Assembly: GCA_019454045.1 (NCBI GenBank) | Contig: SKCR01033661.1 | Location: 186,001 to 250,000, forward strand | Direction of reading: 5' to 3' | Length of the DNA: 64,000 nt | From: Zanthoxylum bungeanum | Taxonomy: Eukaryota > Streptophyta > Magnoliopsida > Sapindales > Rutaceae | Shown: in pieces, positions 1 to 11,182 of the stretch | How the letters are laid out: every line of letters starts with the position of its first letter | Numbering within the stretch: position 1 is the first letter of the stretch | Position numbers and translations under genes: made by a program | Notes under the pieces: model-generated | The model's input: the letters and a program-made list of their open reading frames with translations, nothing else | Told to the model about the DNA's origin: nothing | The model's database searches: none

Positions 1-630
1 ACTGGCCTAGTTGTGCAGCGTTATGAAAGAGCCTATATTCCGGAATGCCGGATTGAGCTTGCTCCAAGCCCTAAGTAACTCTTAGGGGTGGATGTACTGG
101 GAAGTTCTCACCCGTGGGGTCCCGTTCTGAAGTTTGGCGGGAGATTTTGAGATATGCTAGCTTGCCGCTAGTCGTTAGCCTAATTGGTGCATTGTGAAGG
201 AGCTAACGACCCGGGGTGTCGAATCGAGTGGGACCAAGTTCCAAAGTGAATCTTATGGTCACTTGTACTGGGAAAATATCAGCCCCAGAGTTGGATTTCG
301 AGATTTGCCGGGAGATTTTGGCAGTGTGCCCACTTTTGGGTCTTTTCCGCTAAAGTGGGGGTGTTGTGGAAACCCATCAAGACGAGCTCGTTTAGGGACG
401 AGATTTTAACCCAAAGTCGCTTATATGGTGGCTTACTGAATGCCCGGAAGAGTTCCTGAAAACTCCTCTTAAGATAGATTTTAGAGGGGGGTGTGAGCAC
501 TCAAGCGCTAGTTGTGTATACTGGTGAGACATGTGCAATGTCTTTAAAACCTCCTTAGGGGGGGAAGCCTAGGTGAACCTTGGGAAGGGCCCAGGGGGCT
601 TCGGTGGTCTTGGGGCTTTAGCCGTGAACC
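1..630 (+). mobile_element. LARD-like element, 5' LTR, first part
   Basis: This is the first visible part of the 5' LTR of a non-coding LTR retrotransposon. It matches 14039-14667 almost base for base, with one G-run length difference and a few substitutions. By comparison with the full 3' LTR (13847-14971), the first 192 bp of this LTR lie before the window. It is cut at 630 by copia-1 and resumes at 10865. The last five bases (626-630, GAACC) are one copy of the copia-1 target duplication. Confidence 0.88.
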
Positions 631-2575
631 TGTTGGTTTCTATTATTAGTCCCAAAGAAAGTATAAGCCAATGAAACACACGATTTATACATGCAAAGCT
701 TGAAGCATGGCGGAATCATACTTACAAAGCTTGTGACGAAAAATGATGAAGAAAATCCTTGAGTCTTCAAGGAGGAAACTTTCGGCCAAGAAGAAATGAA
801 GAAGAAGCTTTAAGTCTTTTAGTATTCCAAGCTCCAAGGTTGTTTCCCTATCACCTCATTTGATCCTTCATTGTGCTAGCAAATGGAGAGAATGAAAAAA
901 CAATTTTTTCTTGCCAAAAGAAGCTCACGGCGTGAGCAAGAAGAAAAGGGAGAGAAGGCTTTTGGTATGCCTTTGCTTTTCTCTTTCTTGTTTTCAAAAA
1001 ACCGTGAGAAGTGTGATAATAATTACCAAAATATTTGGTAAATATGCTTCCAAAAAGGTGAAAAGTTTTTCCCTCCAAAAAGCCATTAAATGGCCTCACC
1101 CACTTACATCGTGAATAGTGACAATGTGTCACTCAATAAAGGTGACTTGTTACATCCATCAACTAGTCGTGTCAAGTGATGAGACTTCGCGATGTGATTT
1201 GCGGGTCCCACTCGTTTCAAAATACGAATGTGTCGGCAAACACTTTCGGGCTCGGTTTCGCTAATTCCGAATTAACGAATTTCCGTCGCGACGTAAATTA
1301 AATAATTATGCCTAGCGAAATTACTATTCACATCGCTAACGAATTAATTCTAAATTAATTCGTTTGCCCGAATTAAAATTCGATTTTAATTCCGCATCGA
1401 AATCTAATTTCGTTTAATATATCGAATATATTATTTTATCGATTAATTCCAAATTAATCGTTCTCTCTCCTAATTAGGCATTTTATCCAAGATAAAGTTT
1501 CTCCGCAATTAATCCAAGATTAATAAAGTCCGAATCAAACATCATAGGTGAATCTTCAGGAAGCGACCCAAGAGATCTCCGGATATGTTGGCAGTATATA
1601 TACGGTCGTCGGATAATCCGAACACGTACGTACCTCGTACTACGTTTTTACCGATTTACAAGACAAGGTTGGCTTCTAGCAAAGCGCCATGCCTACCCAA
1701 TTCTCCAGAAATATTCTTATTGGAATATTAGATCTTTATCAAGCGTAGTATACCGTAGTATCGCGTACATCGATCCAGTATCGGACGATCACATGTTAGG
1801 CCTGGGGCTGGAAATGTGTCTGCCCCGTACGAAACATATATCGGACATCAAACAACTAGTCTCTTTAAATCGGACAATCCTGACCTGGTCATATTGTCCC
1901 GACGGTTGCAACCTTTTATAGAGTACTAGTTCTGTATCCTGCGTGATCATCATCTCCATATGTCTGAAGTGATACTTCCATCTTGACATCACATCCAGTA
2001 CACTACGATTCTCGATAAACCCAGAAGAGGTGTACACAGAACCGGTTAAAGCCCCGAACCACCTAAACCAAAGTTTACCGATTGTCGCAAGTACTAGCGA
2101 TGCAAGTCTCAAGTTAAGACCATATACACCTACCCTGATGCGGCCTCCCATAGACACGCAGACATACTACCAATGGGATTCCGCGGGGTCTATCCAGAGC
2201 GAAGCTGTTTTCCGTACCATCGGTAAAACAAAACCTCCTATCGCACTTGCATAAGTATCCAATACTTAAATATATGAGAACTATGTCGTTGTGCCATCAC
2301 AACGCGCACAAGTGTAATACTAGTCTATTCCGCATTATCGATGTCCGATCTCGATAATACTCTGACTAGGGATATTTAATGATTAAACCTTTTTTATTGA
2401 TACTGTCTCATATCATCTCAATACGGAACTAATCATATGGACTTTTGCCATTAATATATCAAAGTAAATAATTTACAAAACGGCAAAAGGCAATTTCATT
2501 ATCACATAGTTAATTTTGTACAATAATACAATATCATTTACAAAACAGTGACGCTATGGGTCATAATGTCTAACA
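631..2575 (-). repeat. Copia-1 3' LTR
   Basis: The LTR begins (minus strand) with TGTTAGACATTATGACCC directly after the polypurine tract and ends in CCAACA. It contains the family's cluster of short interrupted palindromes (about 1258-1535). A 122-codon open frame at 1789-2157 on the minus strand has counterparts in related LTRs, but its substitutions fall at all codon positions, so I do not call it a gene. Confidence 0.95.
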
Positions 2576-2589
2576 ATCTCCCACTTGGC
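2576..2589 (-). other. Copia-1 polypurine tract
   Basis: On the minus strand the sequence GGCCAAGTGGGAGAT (2576-2590) directly precedes the 3' LTR. It is the purine-rich primer site for plus-strand DNA synthesis and begins right after the pol stop codon. The same tract precedes the 3' LTR of copia-2 (31431-31441). Confidence 0.9.
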
Positions 2590-5247
2590 CTATAGCCAGT
2601 CACTCAAGCATCTAATACCTCCTGAACTATGTATATGTCGTTCAAACACATGCTGAAGAACAGCTTTCGTCAGCGGATCTGCAATGTTGTCATCCGATGC
2701 GACCTTCTCGACTTTTACATCGCCACGATGTATAATCTCCCGAATCAGATGGTAACGCCGAAGAACATGCTTGGATCGTTGATGAGACCTCGGTTCCTTA
2801 GCTTGTGCTATAGCCCCGTTATTGTCACAATACAATGGCACGGGCTCAGCTGCTAACGGAACTACTCCTAATCCGATTAGGAATTTTCGGATCCAAACTG
2901 CCTCCTTTGCTGCTTCCGACGCAGCGATATACTCCGCTTCTGTTATTGAATCGGCAACAGTATCTTGCTTGGAAGATTTCCAGCTCACTGCTCCGTTATT
3001 CAAACAAAAAATGTACCCCGATTGCGACTTGAAGTCGTCCTTGTCGGTTTGGAAACTTGCATCGGTGTACCCAGACACCTCAAGTTCTCCACCTCCATAA
3101 ATTAAGAAAGCATCCTTAGTTCGTCTAAGATACTTAAGGATATTCTTAACTGCCATCCAGTGACCTTCACCGGGATCGGCCTGATAGCGACTGCACATGC
3201 TCAAAGCATATGACACATCAGGTCGCGTACATATCATGGCATACATGATCGATCCGACTGCCGAGGCGAACGGTATTCGACTCATGTTATCTCTCTCTTC
3301 TTTAGTCTTAGGACACATGTCTTTAGACAGAAGGATACCACGTGACATTGGCATCAATCCCCTCTTGGATTGATCCATGTTGAATCGCTTCAACACTTTG
3401 TCAATATATGTGCTCTGGGAGAGTCCAAGCAGCTTTCTAGATCTATCCCGGTAGATCTTTATTCCTAGAATAAAGGCTGCTTCTCCCAGATCTTTCATGG
3501 AGAATTTTAATGAAAGCCAAGCTTTCACCGACGTTAGCATGGGAATGTCATTGCCTATAAGCAATACGTCGTCGACATAAAGGACAATAAATGTAAGTGC
3601 TCTCCCACTAACCTTCTTGTATACACAAGGGTCATCAGCGTTTTGCACGAAATCATATTCTTTTATGATCTCATCAAAACGCTGATTCCATGACCGTGAT
3701 GCTTGCTTCAATCCATAAATGGATCGATTTAACTTACAAACCTTGTTTGCAAGTCTAGGTACGATAAAACCGTCAGGCTGTTGCATATAAACATCCTCCA
3801 AAAGGTTTCCGTTGAGGAAAGCGGTTTTAACGTCCATCTGCCATATCTCGTAATCGAAATATGCAGCTATTGCAAGCATTATCCGAATGGATTTAATCAT
3901 GGCAACGGGTGAGAAAGTTTCGTCATAATCAATACCATATTGTTGACGATACCCCTTTGCTACAAGCCTAGCTTTGTACGTTTGCACGTTGCCATCCATG
4001 TCGGTCTTCTTCTTGAAGATCCATCTGCATCCAATAGGCTTTACGCCTTCTGGTGCATCAACCAGTGTCCAAACTTGGTTGGCGTACATGGAATCCATCT
4101 CGGACTTCATGGCTTCTTGCCATAAAGCGGAATCAATATTCTGTATTGCTTCCTCATACGTAGCCGGTTCATTATCCTCAATAAGATTAATATCTACATG
4201 AGGCGAGATCAGGAACCCATACCTCTCAGGTACTGTCCTGACTCTCTCCGACCTACGCGGTCCTTGTGTATATGAAGATTGTGGTACAGACTCATCCCGG
4301 ATGGTCTGTTTCTGTTCCGTCGTTGATTCATTGCCAGGAACAGTATCACTACGATTTTCATCGAGCTCCACTTTCCTCCCACTTACCACTGCATCTAGGA
4401 ATTCCTTCTCAAGGAAAAATGCATGTAGAGCAACAAATACTTTGTTCTCTTGTGGGTGATAGAAGTAATATCCTTTGGTTTCCCTAGGATATCCCACGAA
4501 AAGGCATTTATCTGATTTGGGTTCTAGTTTGGTACCTTCCAAACGTTTAACATATGCCCAGCATCCCCAAATCTTCAGGAAAGAGAAACCTGGTTTCCTC
4601 CATGTCCATATCTCATATGGAGTCTGTTCAACAGACTTTGACGGAACCTTATTCAAAATAAGTACTGCACTGTTTAATACGTATCCCCAGAAGGATATTG
4701 GTAGCTCAGTGCGACTCATCATCGACCTTACCATGTCTAACAAGGTACGGTTTCTTCGTTCAGACACACCGTTTAATTGCGGTGTTCCAGGAGGAGTCCA
4801 CTGTGAAAGAATACCATATTCTTTCAAGTAATCTTGAAACTCATAACTTAAGTATTCGCCACCACGGTCCGACCGCAATGTCTTAATACTCTTGCCTGTT
4901 TGTTTTTCTACTTCGTGTCGAAACTCTTTGAATTTCTCAAAAGTTTCCGACTTGTGTCTCATTAGATACACATAACCATAACGAGATGCATCATCCGTAA
5001 AGGTTACGAAGTAATGATATCCACCTCTAGCCTGGCTAGACATGGGCCCACATACGTCGCTATGAACGAGGGCTAACAGTTCTGTGGCACGTTCACCTTT
5101 ACCACTAAAAGGTGATTTAGGCATTTTGCCTAAAAGACAAGATTCGCAGACATCATATGAATTAGGATCAAATCCGTCCAAGTACCCACTCTTCGAAAGT
5201 GTGGATATGCGAGTCTTGTTGATGTGTCCTAGACGACAATGCCACAT
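2590..5247 (-). CDS. Copia-1 pol: integrase, reverse transcriptase, RNase H
   Basis: This open frame of 885 codons encodes the replication and integration enzymes of a Ty1/copia element. Visible in order are the integrase zinc-binding region (HCRLGH, then CESC, residues 3-37), the integrase core with D64, D127 and E163 spaced as DD35E, the chromodomain-less linker, reverse transcriptase (about 400-640) with MDVKTAFLNG and the active-site YVDD at 557-560, and RNase H (about 720-870) with YTDAS, TEAEY and YCDNN. The ATG at 5247 is only the first Met after the upstream stop. The reading frame continues from gag-protease without a shift across 21 codons, so in an active relative this would be one polyprotein. 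No stops or frameshifts interrupt it. It ends 15 bp before the 3' LTR. Confidence 0.95.
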   Translation of the reverse strand: MWHCRLGHINKTRISTLSKSGYLDGFDPNSYDVCESCLLGKMPKSPFSGKGERATELLALVHSDVCGPMSSQARGGYHYFVTFTDDASRYGYVYLMRHKSETFEKFKEFRHEVEKQTGKSIKTLRSDRGGEYLSYEFQDYLKEYGILSQWTPPGTPQLNGVSERRNRTLLDMVRSMMSRTELPISFWGYVLNSAVLILNKVPSKSVEQTPYEIWTWRKPGFSFLKIWGCWAYVKRLEGTKLEPKSDKCLFVGYPRETKGYYFYHPQENKVFVALHAFFLEKEFLDAVVSGRKVELDENRSDTVPGNESTTEQKQTIRDESVPQSSYTQGPRRSERVRTVPERYGFLISPHVDINLIEDNEPATYEEAIQNIDSALWQEAMKSEMDSMYANQVWTLVDAPEGVKPIGCRWIFKKKTDMDGNVQTYKARLVAKGYRQQYGIDYDETFSPVAMIKSIRIMLAIAAYFDYEIWQMDVKTAFLNGNLLEDVYMQQPDGFIVPRLANKVCKLNRSIYGLKQASRSWNQRFDEIIKEYDFVQNADDPCVYKKVSGRALTFIVLYVDDVLLIGNDIPMLTSVKAWLSLKFSMKDLGEAAFILGIKIYRDRSRKLLGLSQSTYIDKVLKRFNMDQSKRGLMPMSRGILLSKDMCPKTKEERDNMSRIPFASAVGSIMYAMICTRPDVSYALSMCSRYQADPGEGHWMAVKNILKYLRRTKDAFLIYGGGELEVSGYTDASFQTDKDDFKSQSGYIFCLNNGAVSWKSSKQDTVADSITEAEYIAASEAAKEAVWIRKFLIGLGVVPLAAEPVPLYCDNNGAIAQAKEPRSHQRSKHVLRRYHLIREIIHRGDVKVEKVASDDNIADPLTKAVLQHVFERHIHSSGGIRCLSDWL

Positions 5248-5310
5248 GTAAGCTTCATCTTTTAGATTACTCCTTTTGAGCCTTTTGTTTGTTATTTTAT
5301 GTTTAGGAGA

Positions 5311-6552
5311 TTAATTTATATTCAAAATATAAAGGCCATTATTTGCAACGGCAGTGCAAATTTCTGCATCATCTTTATATAAATAACACCCAGTGTTTCT
5401 AAATACAAAAGTGTACCCATGCTGGGTTAACAAAGATACAGTTATGATATTCCTAGTCAAACTAGGTATATAATAACAGTTCAAAAGTTTAAGTAAATGC
5501 CCCGAGGGCAATTCCAAAACAAAAGTCCCTACAGCCAAAACAGCAACTGGAGTTCCGTTTCCGACTCGTAGATCAACCTCCCCTGAAGCCAGCATCCTGC
5601 TATTCTGCAGATCCTGCAAATCAGTACAAATATGAGCAGCACAACCAGAATCAAAAATCCAATTTTTAAAACTAGGAGTAGTCATATTTATCTCAATAAC
5701 AAACATACCAGAGGCTAGTGCCTTGCCTGCCTTGATATCCTCCCTGTGTCCCTTGCCCATTCGGCAGTCACGTTTCCAGTGACCCTTCTTGCCGCAGTTG
5801 AGGCAGACATCTTGAGATTTGTTCCTTGGCTTCCCAGAAGCTTTTGTCAACTTGCCTTTACCCTTGTTCTTATGTTTCTTCTTCCTCACCCCTCCAGTTG
5901 CTTTGGGCCCAACCCTTGGCCCCTGAGAGGTCGATGCATAGTACGCCTCGCGCTTGCCCCCTTTATGGAGTTCTTTTTCAGACTCCTTCAAGATGGATAA
6001 CAGCTCTCCAAGAGAGTCATCCGTGTCCATCAACTTGTAGTTGATTATGATTTGTTTCCAAGAATCAGGAAGTGACTGTAAGATCAAATCTACGGTCAGC
6101 TCAGCCTCCAAGACTATTCCCATATTGGCCAACTCATCAATATCGGCGATCATTTGAGCCCCGTGGGCCTCAACTGATGCGCCTTCAGTCATTCGGGCGC
6201 GGAAGATTTTCTTCACCAACTCGTACCTCTCCATCCGCTTGTTGGAGCGGTGGAGATCTCGCAGTCTAGCCATCATGTTATAAGGATCCAAGTCCCTATT
6301 CTGGCGACGAAAGTGCTGAGTCATTGAAGCTAACATAATAGCCTGAGCTGTGTCACAATCATCGCTGTGAGTTTTCCATAACTCCAGCTCAAGTGGGTCA
6401 GTGGGCTTAGGCAGGAGAGGTATCTGTATAGTGTACAGCATCCTCTCAGCCCCAAGGACTATCCTTAGGTTCATTTCCCAATCAGCGAAGTTTGTGCCCT
6501 TAAAGACATTGTCACCCATGATGATGTCTCGGACATTTCCCTTGCTTGCCAT
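5311..6552 (-). CDS. Copia-1 gag and protease, ended by TAA
   Basis: This 413-codon frame encodes the capsid/nucleocapsid protein and the start of the protease. Residues 1-200 resemble a plant copia Gag (motif NFADWEMNLRIVL near residue 21). A lysine-rich stretch (224-245) precedes a CCHC zinc knuckle, C250-x2-C253-x4-H258-x4-C263, which binds RNA. The aspartic protease motif FDSGCAAH lies at 300-307. The frame stops at TAA (5311-5313) after the protease domain. The following codons stay in the same frame up to the pol Met, and copia-2 has AAA (Lys) at the equivalent position (28988-28990), so the stop is probably one point mutation. Regulated readthrough is possible but not supported by the relatives. 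Confidence 0.93.
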   Translation of the reverse strand: MASKGNVRDIIMGDNVFKGTNFADWEMNLRIVLGAERMLYTIQIPLLPKPTDPLELELWKTHSDDCDTAQAIMLASMTQHFRRQNRDLDPYNMMARLRDLHRSNKRMERYELVKKIFRARMTEGASVEAHGAQMIADIDELANMGIVLEAELTVDLILQSLPDSWKQIIINYKLMDTDDSLGELLSILKESEKELHKGGKREAYYASTSQGPRVGPKATGGVRKKKHKNKGKGKLTKASGKPRNKSQDVCLNCGKKGHWKRDCRMGKGHREDIKAGKALASGMFVIEINMTTPSFKNWIFDSGCAAHICTDLQDLQNSRMLASGEVDLRVGNGTPVAVLAVGTFVLELPSGHLLKLLNCYYIPSLTRNIITVSLLTQHGYTFVFRNTGCYLYKDDAEICTAVANNGLYILNIN

Positions 6553-8901
6553 CTCAACTACGATAGTCCAACTATCTAGTTAACGATAAAATGGGTACAG
6601 TCAAACTGTTATAAGAAAAAATAACAATGTATTAGTCCAACTAATTTTAATAAATAGACGAAATAATTTTGAAAGACGCGTAAGGCTAAGTATCTGAATG
6701 AAATTGCAAATTCAATACTAGCCTCCCACTATTTTCGTCAAGTCTCTAACCCTCTGTTGAGAACTCGGGAAATCCTATTTCCTAGTGGGCTAGGATCCCG
6801 TTAAATAACACACAACCTTGACTTTGGCCAACAAGCTGTATGCTATTTAACTAGGTAGATCTCAAAGATCAATTGGATCCCATCCAATTCCTAGATCCGG
6901 TTAGGTGGACATCCAAGTCCAAAACATATGTACATTACTTATGCCAATGTATCTAATACATTTTCCTAACCATATCCTCCGAATCATCTAGGCCTTGGCT
7001 TTGGCACAACAAACCTAATGATTCCAGTTAAGCGGGACCCATTGACAAGGAAAGTTTCGTAATCAATGTCGTTGGACAAGAAGTGATCTTGACTTTGGCC
7101 AACAAATCACAACTTGGACAAGACACCGATGTGGAACAAAACTCTCATGATTCAAGTACATCCTCAATTGACAAAGGTCTTGACTTTGGCCAACAAACCA
7201 ATGCCAATTTTGGATCTTGAACAAGAATCATTCAACGGAAGGATAATCGCTTAATATAGATTGAGGGATTTTTGCGTAATTGGCAACCAATTTATTATCT
7301 TTGTTAGGTCTCATCATCATACACCCTTAAGCATGCTTCTAAAACATCATAAAGCGCGTAAAGTAAATTAATAGTGATATACGGATGGATATATAAAACA
7401 ACTTGTTCCTAGAACAAATCACTCCCTTTCCTCTCCCCGCTAGCACTATTCTACTTCTACCCAATTACATAATACAATAAGAGAAACCTCATTTACATTG
7501 AGGGGAATTAGGTGAGAAGAGAATACAAAGAGATAAAAGAGATAAGGCTGGACACGCAGGTCCAATTTATAAATTCTAAATTTACAATAATTTCTAAAAT
7601 TACCCTTTCCCTTCTAATATCCATCCGATATACACTATTCATTCATCACATACATATATATTCAATCAAGACATGCTATACAACCAATCTAATCCAATAA
7701 ATTAGTCTTTGTTTAAGTGATCATCCAATGTTCAAACAACGGTTTGATTTTGCGCGAGTCCAACTCGTTTGAGAATAAGTACATAAGGTACGAATTCATG
7801 AATTATATCGAACTACTCGTTAAATCCAATTTAAGTCGTATTCAATACTAATTCAATTTATTTAATTCCAAATTAAATGTTTACACTTTTAATGTGCTTT
7901 TAAAGACTTAGATTCTAAATCTAATCTAATTGGGTCTCCAAGCCCAACTAACATCCAATGTTTGTTTAATTAAAGTCCGATGGGCTTTCAATTGATTTAT
8001 TAAGGCTTGGGCTTTGGTCAATGTGGGTCAAACCCAATTACCAAGCCCAAATAAGGAATCACCCTTAAATGCCATAAAATCAATTTCAAGCCCATAAGGC
8101 CCAATTAAACATTAAAGCCCATTTTACTATATTTGGACTTAATGGAGTGATTTAAGCCCAAATTGGATCCAATCCTTTTGGCCCAAATCTACTTGGCCCA
8201 ACCAAGCCCATTATGCCCAAATATAATAATACAAGCCCAATTTTACAATTAAGCCCATTAATTAAATTTTAATATTCCAAATTTTAAAATTCAATTAATT
8301 AAAGTGTAAATCCATGATTAATTCATTAAACCAAATATTTCCAAAACACCAATTTAATTTATTAATCATCACTTGTTCAAAACACATGTCCAACATTTAT
8401 TTGAACAAAAAATCAAGTCCTTTAACATGTCATATTGCATTCGGCCAAGAGGGATTTTTTTTGGTTCGATTTGTTTTTCAATCCGATTGAATCACTAATC
8501 TACATCCCGTATATGTTTTAAGTCATCTAATGAACTTGTACACAAAAAATTCCAATCCAGTGCAAGGACTTCCACATTCGGCCAAAGCAACAATTTTGGG
8601 GAAAAATCATCCAATGCATTTTTCTCAAAATTGATCATGTATAACATCATATTACATACATATAAGCATACTTAATCATCAAATTTCACAAGAACATGCT
8701 TCAATCAATTTTACCCAAAACTCCATATTCGGCCAAAGCAACAATTTTGGGGAAAAATCATCCAATGCATTTTTCTCAAAATTGATCATGTATAACATCA
8801 TATTACATACATATAAGCATACTTAATCATCAAATTTCACAAGAACATGCTTCAATCAATTTTACCCAAAATAACCCTAATGTATTTCATGCTTAAACAT
8901 G
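6553..8901 (-). other. Copia-1 long untranslated leader
   Basis: About 2.3 kb between the primer-binding site and gag contains no substantial open frame on the element strand. It carries three near-exact copies of TTGGCCAAAGTCAAG (plus-strand positions about 6816-6833, 7087-7105 and 7179-7196) and a degenerate fourth (6992-7011). The same motif set occurs in the leaders of copia-2, -3 and -4. The distal part is rich in AAGCCCA/GGGCTT words and contains a 151-bp duplication. Confidence 0.8.
8571..8872. repeat. 151-bp tandem duplication in copia-1 leader
   Basis: Two head-to-tail copies, 8571-8721 and 8722-8872, are almost identical; for example TCCACATTCGGCC in the first is TCCATATTCGGCC in the second. 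It lies just downstream of the primer-binding site in element orientation. Confidence 0.93.
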
Positions 8902-8915
8902 GCTCCATGATACCA
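8902..8915 (-). other. Copia-1 primer-binding site (tRNA-iMet type)
   Basis: On the minus strand TGGTATCATGGAGC follows the 5' LTR end (CCAACA) by one base. It resembles the usual TGGTATCAGAGC, complementary to the 3' end of initiator-Met tRNA, with a TG insertion or replacement in the middle. Confidence 0.8.
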
Positions 8916-8916
8916 T

Positions 8917-10859
8917 TGTTGGTTTCTATTATTAGTCCCAAAGAAAGTATAAGCCAATGAAACACACGATTTATACATGCAAAGCTTGAAGCATGGCGGA
9001 ATCATACTTACAAAGCTTGTGACGAAAAATGATGAAGAAAATCCTTGAGTCTTCAAGGAGGAAACTTTCGGCCAAGAAGAAATGAAGAAGAAGCTTTAAG
9101 TCTTTTAGTATTCCAAGCTCCAAGGTTGTTTCCCTATCACCTCCTTTGATCCTTCATTGTGCTAGCAAATGGAGAGAATGAAAAAACAATTTTTTCTTGC
9201 CAAAAAAAGCTCACGGCGTGAGCAAGAAGAAAAGGGAGAGAAGGCTTTTGGTATGCCTTTGCTTTTCTCTTTCTTGTTTTCAAAAAACCGTGAGAAGTGT
9301 GATAATAATTACCAAAATATTTGGTAAATATGCTTCCAAAAAGGTGAAAAGTTTTTCCCTCTAAAAAGCCATTAAATGGCCTCACCCACTTACATCGTGA
9401 ATAGTGACAATGTGTCACTCAATAAAGGTGACTTGTTACATCCATCAACTAGTCGTGTCAAGTGATGGGACTTCGCGATGTGATTTGCGGGTCCCACTCG
9501 TTTCAAAATACGAATGTGTCTGCAAATACTTTCGGGCTCGGTTTCGCTAATTCCGAATTAACGAATTTCTGTCGCGACGTAAATTAAATAATTATGCCTA
9601 GCGAAATTACTATTCACATCGCTAACGAATTAATTCTAAATTAATTCGTTTGCCCGAATTAAAATCCGATTTTAATTCCGCGTCGAAATCTAATTTCGTT
9701 TAATATATCGAATATATTATTTTATCGATTAATTCCAAATTAATCGTTCTCTCTCCTAATTAGGCATTTTATCCAAGATAAAGTTTCTCCGCAATTAATC
9801 CAAGATTAATAAAGTCCGAATCAAACATCATAGGTGAATCTTCAGGAAGCGACCCAAGAGATCTCCGGATATGTTGGCAGTAAATACGGTCGTCGGATAA
9901 TCCGAACACGTACGTACCTCGTACTACGTTTTTACCGATTTACAAGACAAGGTTGGCTTCTAGCAAAGCACCATGCCTACCCAATTCTCCAGAAATATTC
10001 TTATTGGAATATTAGATCTTTATCAAGCGTAGTATACCGTAGTATCGCGTACATCGATCCAGTATCGGACGATCACATGTTAGGCCTGGGGCTGGAAATG
10101 TGTCTGCCCCGTACGAAACATATATCGGACATCAAACAACTAGTCTCTTTAAATCGGACAATCCTGACCTGGTCATATTGTCCCGACGGTTGCAACCTTT
10201 TATAGAGTACTAGTTCTGTATCCTGCGTGATCATCATCTCCATATGTCTGAAGTGATACTTCCATCTTGACATCACATCCAGTACACTACGATTCTCGAT
10301 AAACCCAGAAGAGGTGTACACAGAACCGGTTAAAGCCCCGAACCACCAAAACCAAAGTTTACCGATTGTCGCAAGTACTAGCGATGCAAGTCTCAGGTTA
10401 AGACCATATACACCTACCCTGATGCGGCCTCCCATAGACACGCAGACATACTACCAATGGGATTCTGCGGGGTCTATCCAGAGCGAAGCTGTTTTCCGTA
10501 CCATCGGTAAAACACAACCTCCTATCGCACTTGCATAAGTATCCAATACTTAAATATATGAGAACTATGCCGTTGTGCCATCACAACGCGCACAAGTGCA
10601 ATACTAGTCTATTCCGCATTATCGATGTCCGATCTCGATAATACTCCGACTAGGGATATTTAATGATTAAACCTTTTATATTGATACTGTCTCATATCAT
10701 CTCAATACGGAACTAATCATATGGACTTTTTCCATTAATATATCAAAGTAAATAATTTACAAAACGGCAAAAGGCAATTTCATTATCACATAGTTAATTT
10801 TGTACAATAATACAATATCATTTACAAAACAGTGACGCTATGGGTCATAATGTCTAACA
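8917..10859 (-). repeat. Copia-1 5' LTR
   Basis: A 1943-bp copy of the LTR at 631-2575, with about 20 substitutions or small indels seen by eye, for example TATATATA against TAAATA near 1596/9881. It is followed by the target duplication GAACC (10860-10864). The palindrome cluster lies at about 9541-9818. Confidence 0.95.
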
Positions 10860-11168
10860 GAACCCTCTCGCCCTTAGACAACGTTGGGACAATGATGGAT
10901 TTTCGAGATTGAGTTGGCGGGAAAATGCCATATTTTATATCCGGTTGTGCTATTCGAGTGCCGGGTCCCAGTGTTGAACGGGCCCGCTAGAGTATGCATT
11001 GAGATAGCTTGTGAGCTTTCATAAATCAATAAAATTACGGGTCTGTTCCCTCCCCAACAATGAGAATTTGGGAGAGGAGGCTGGAGATAGGCTGACTTAC
11101 ACGGGACGGGACCGTGGTAAGTGCCGCACGAGCCCTTTTTCCGTTAAGGAAAAAGTTGGCCCGTGACA
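10860..11168 (+). mobile_element. LARD-like element, 5' LTR, second part
   Basis: This continues the LTR interrupted at 630 and matches 14663-14971. It includes the second GAACC target copy (10860-10864) and ends in CCGTGACA, the inverse of the LTR start TGTCACGG, immediately before the primer-binding site. Confidence 0.9.
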
Positions 11169-11170
11169 GT

Positions 11171-11182
11171 TGGTATCAGAGC
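11171..11182 (+). other. LARD primer-binding site (tRNA-iMet)
   Basis: TGGTATCAGAGC, the exact sequence used by many plant LTR elements for priming by initiator-Met tRNA, starts two bases after the LTR end. Confidence 0.92.

Larger units (their letters stand above)
631..10859 (-). mobile_element. Copia-1: nearly intact Ty1/copia retrotransposon
   Basis: A 10,229-bp element with two long LTRs (1945 and 1943 bp), TG...CA ends, a primer-binding site, gag-protease and integrase-RT-RNase H coding regions, and a polypurine tract, all in the order expected for a Ty1/copia element read on the minus strand. The 5-bp target duplication GAACC lies at 626-630 and 10860-10864, and the interrupted LTR continues on both sides. 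I counted roughly 20 differences between the two LTRs by eye (about 1%), so the insertion is fairly recent. One TAA between protease and integrase (5311-5313) is the only obvious break in the coding region. Confidence 0.95.

Noticed and set aside
911..1114. Short open frames inside the copia-1 LTRs (also 9137-9418)
   Set aside because: Duplicated in both LTRs, overlapping on opposite strands, low complexity and without known domains.
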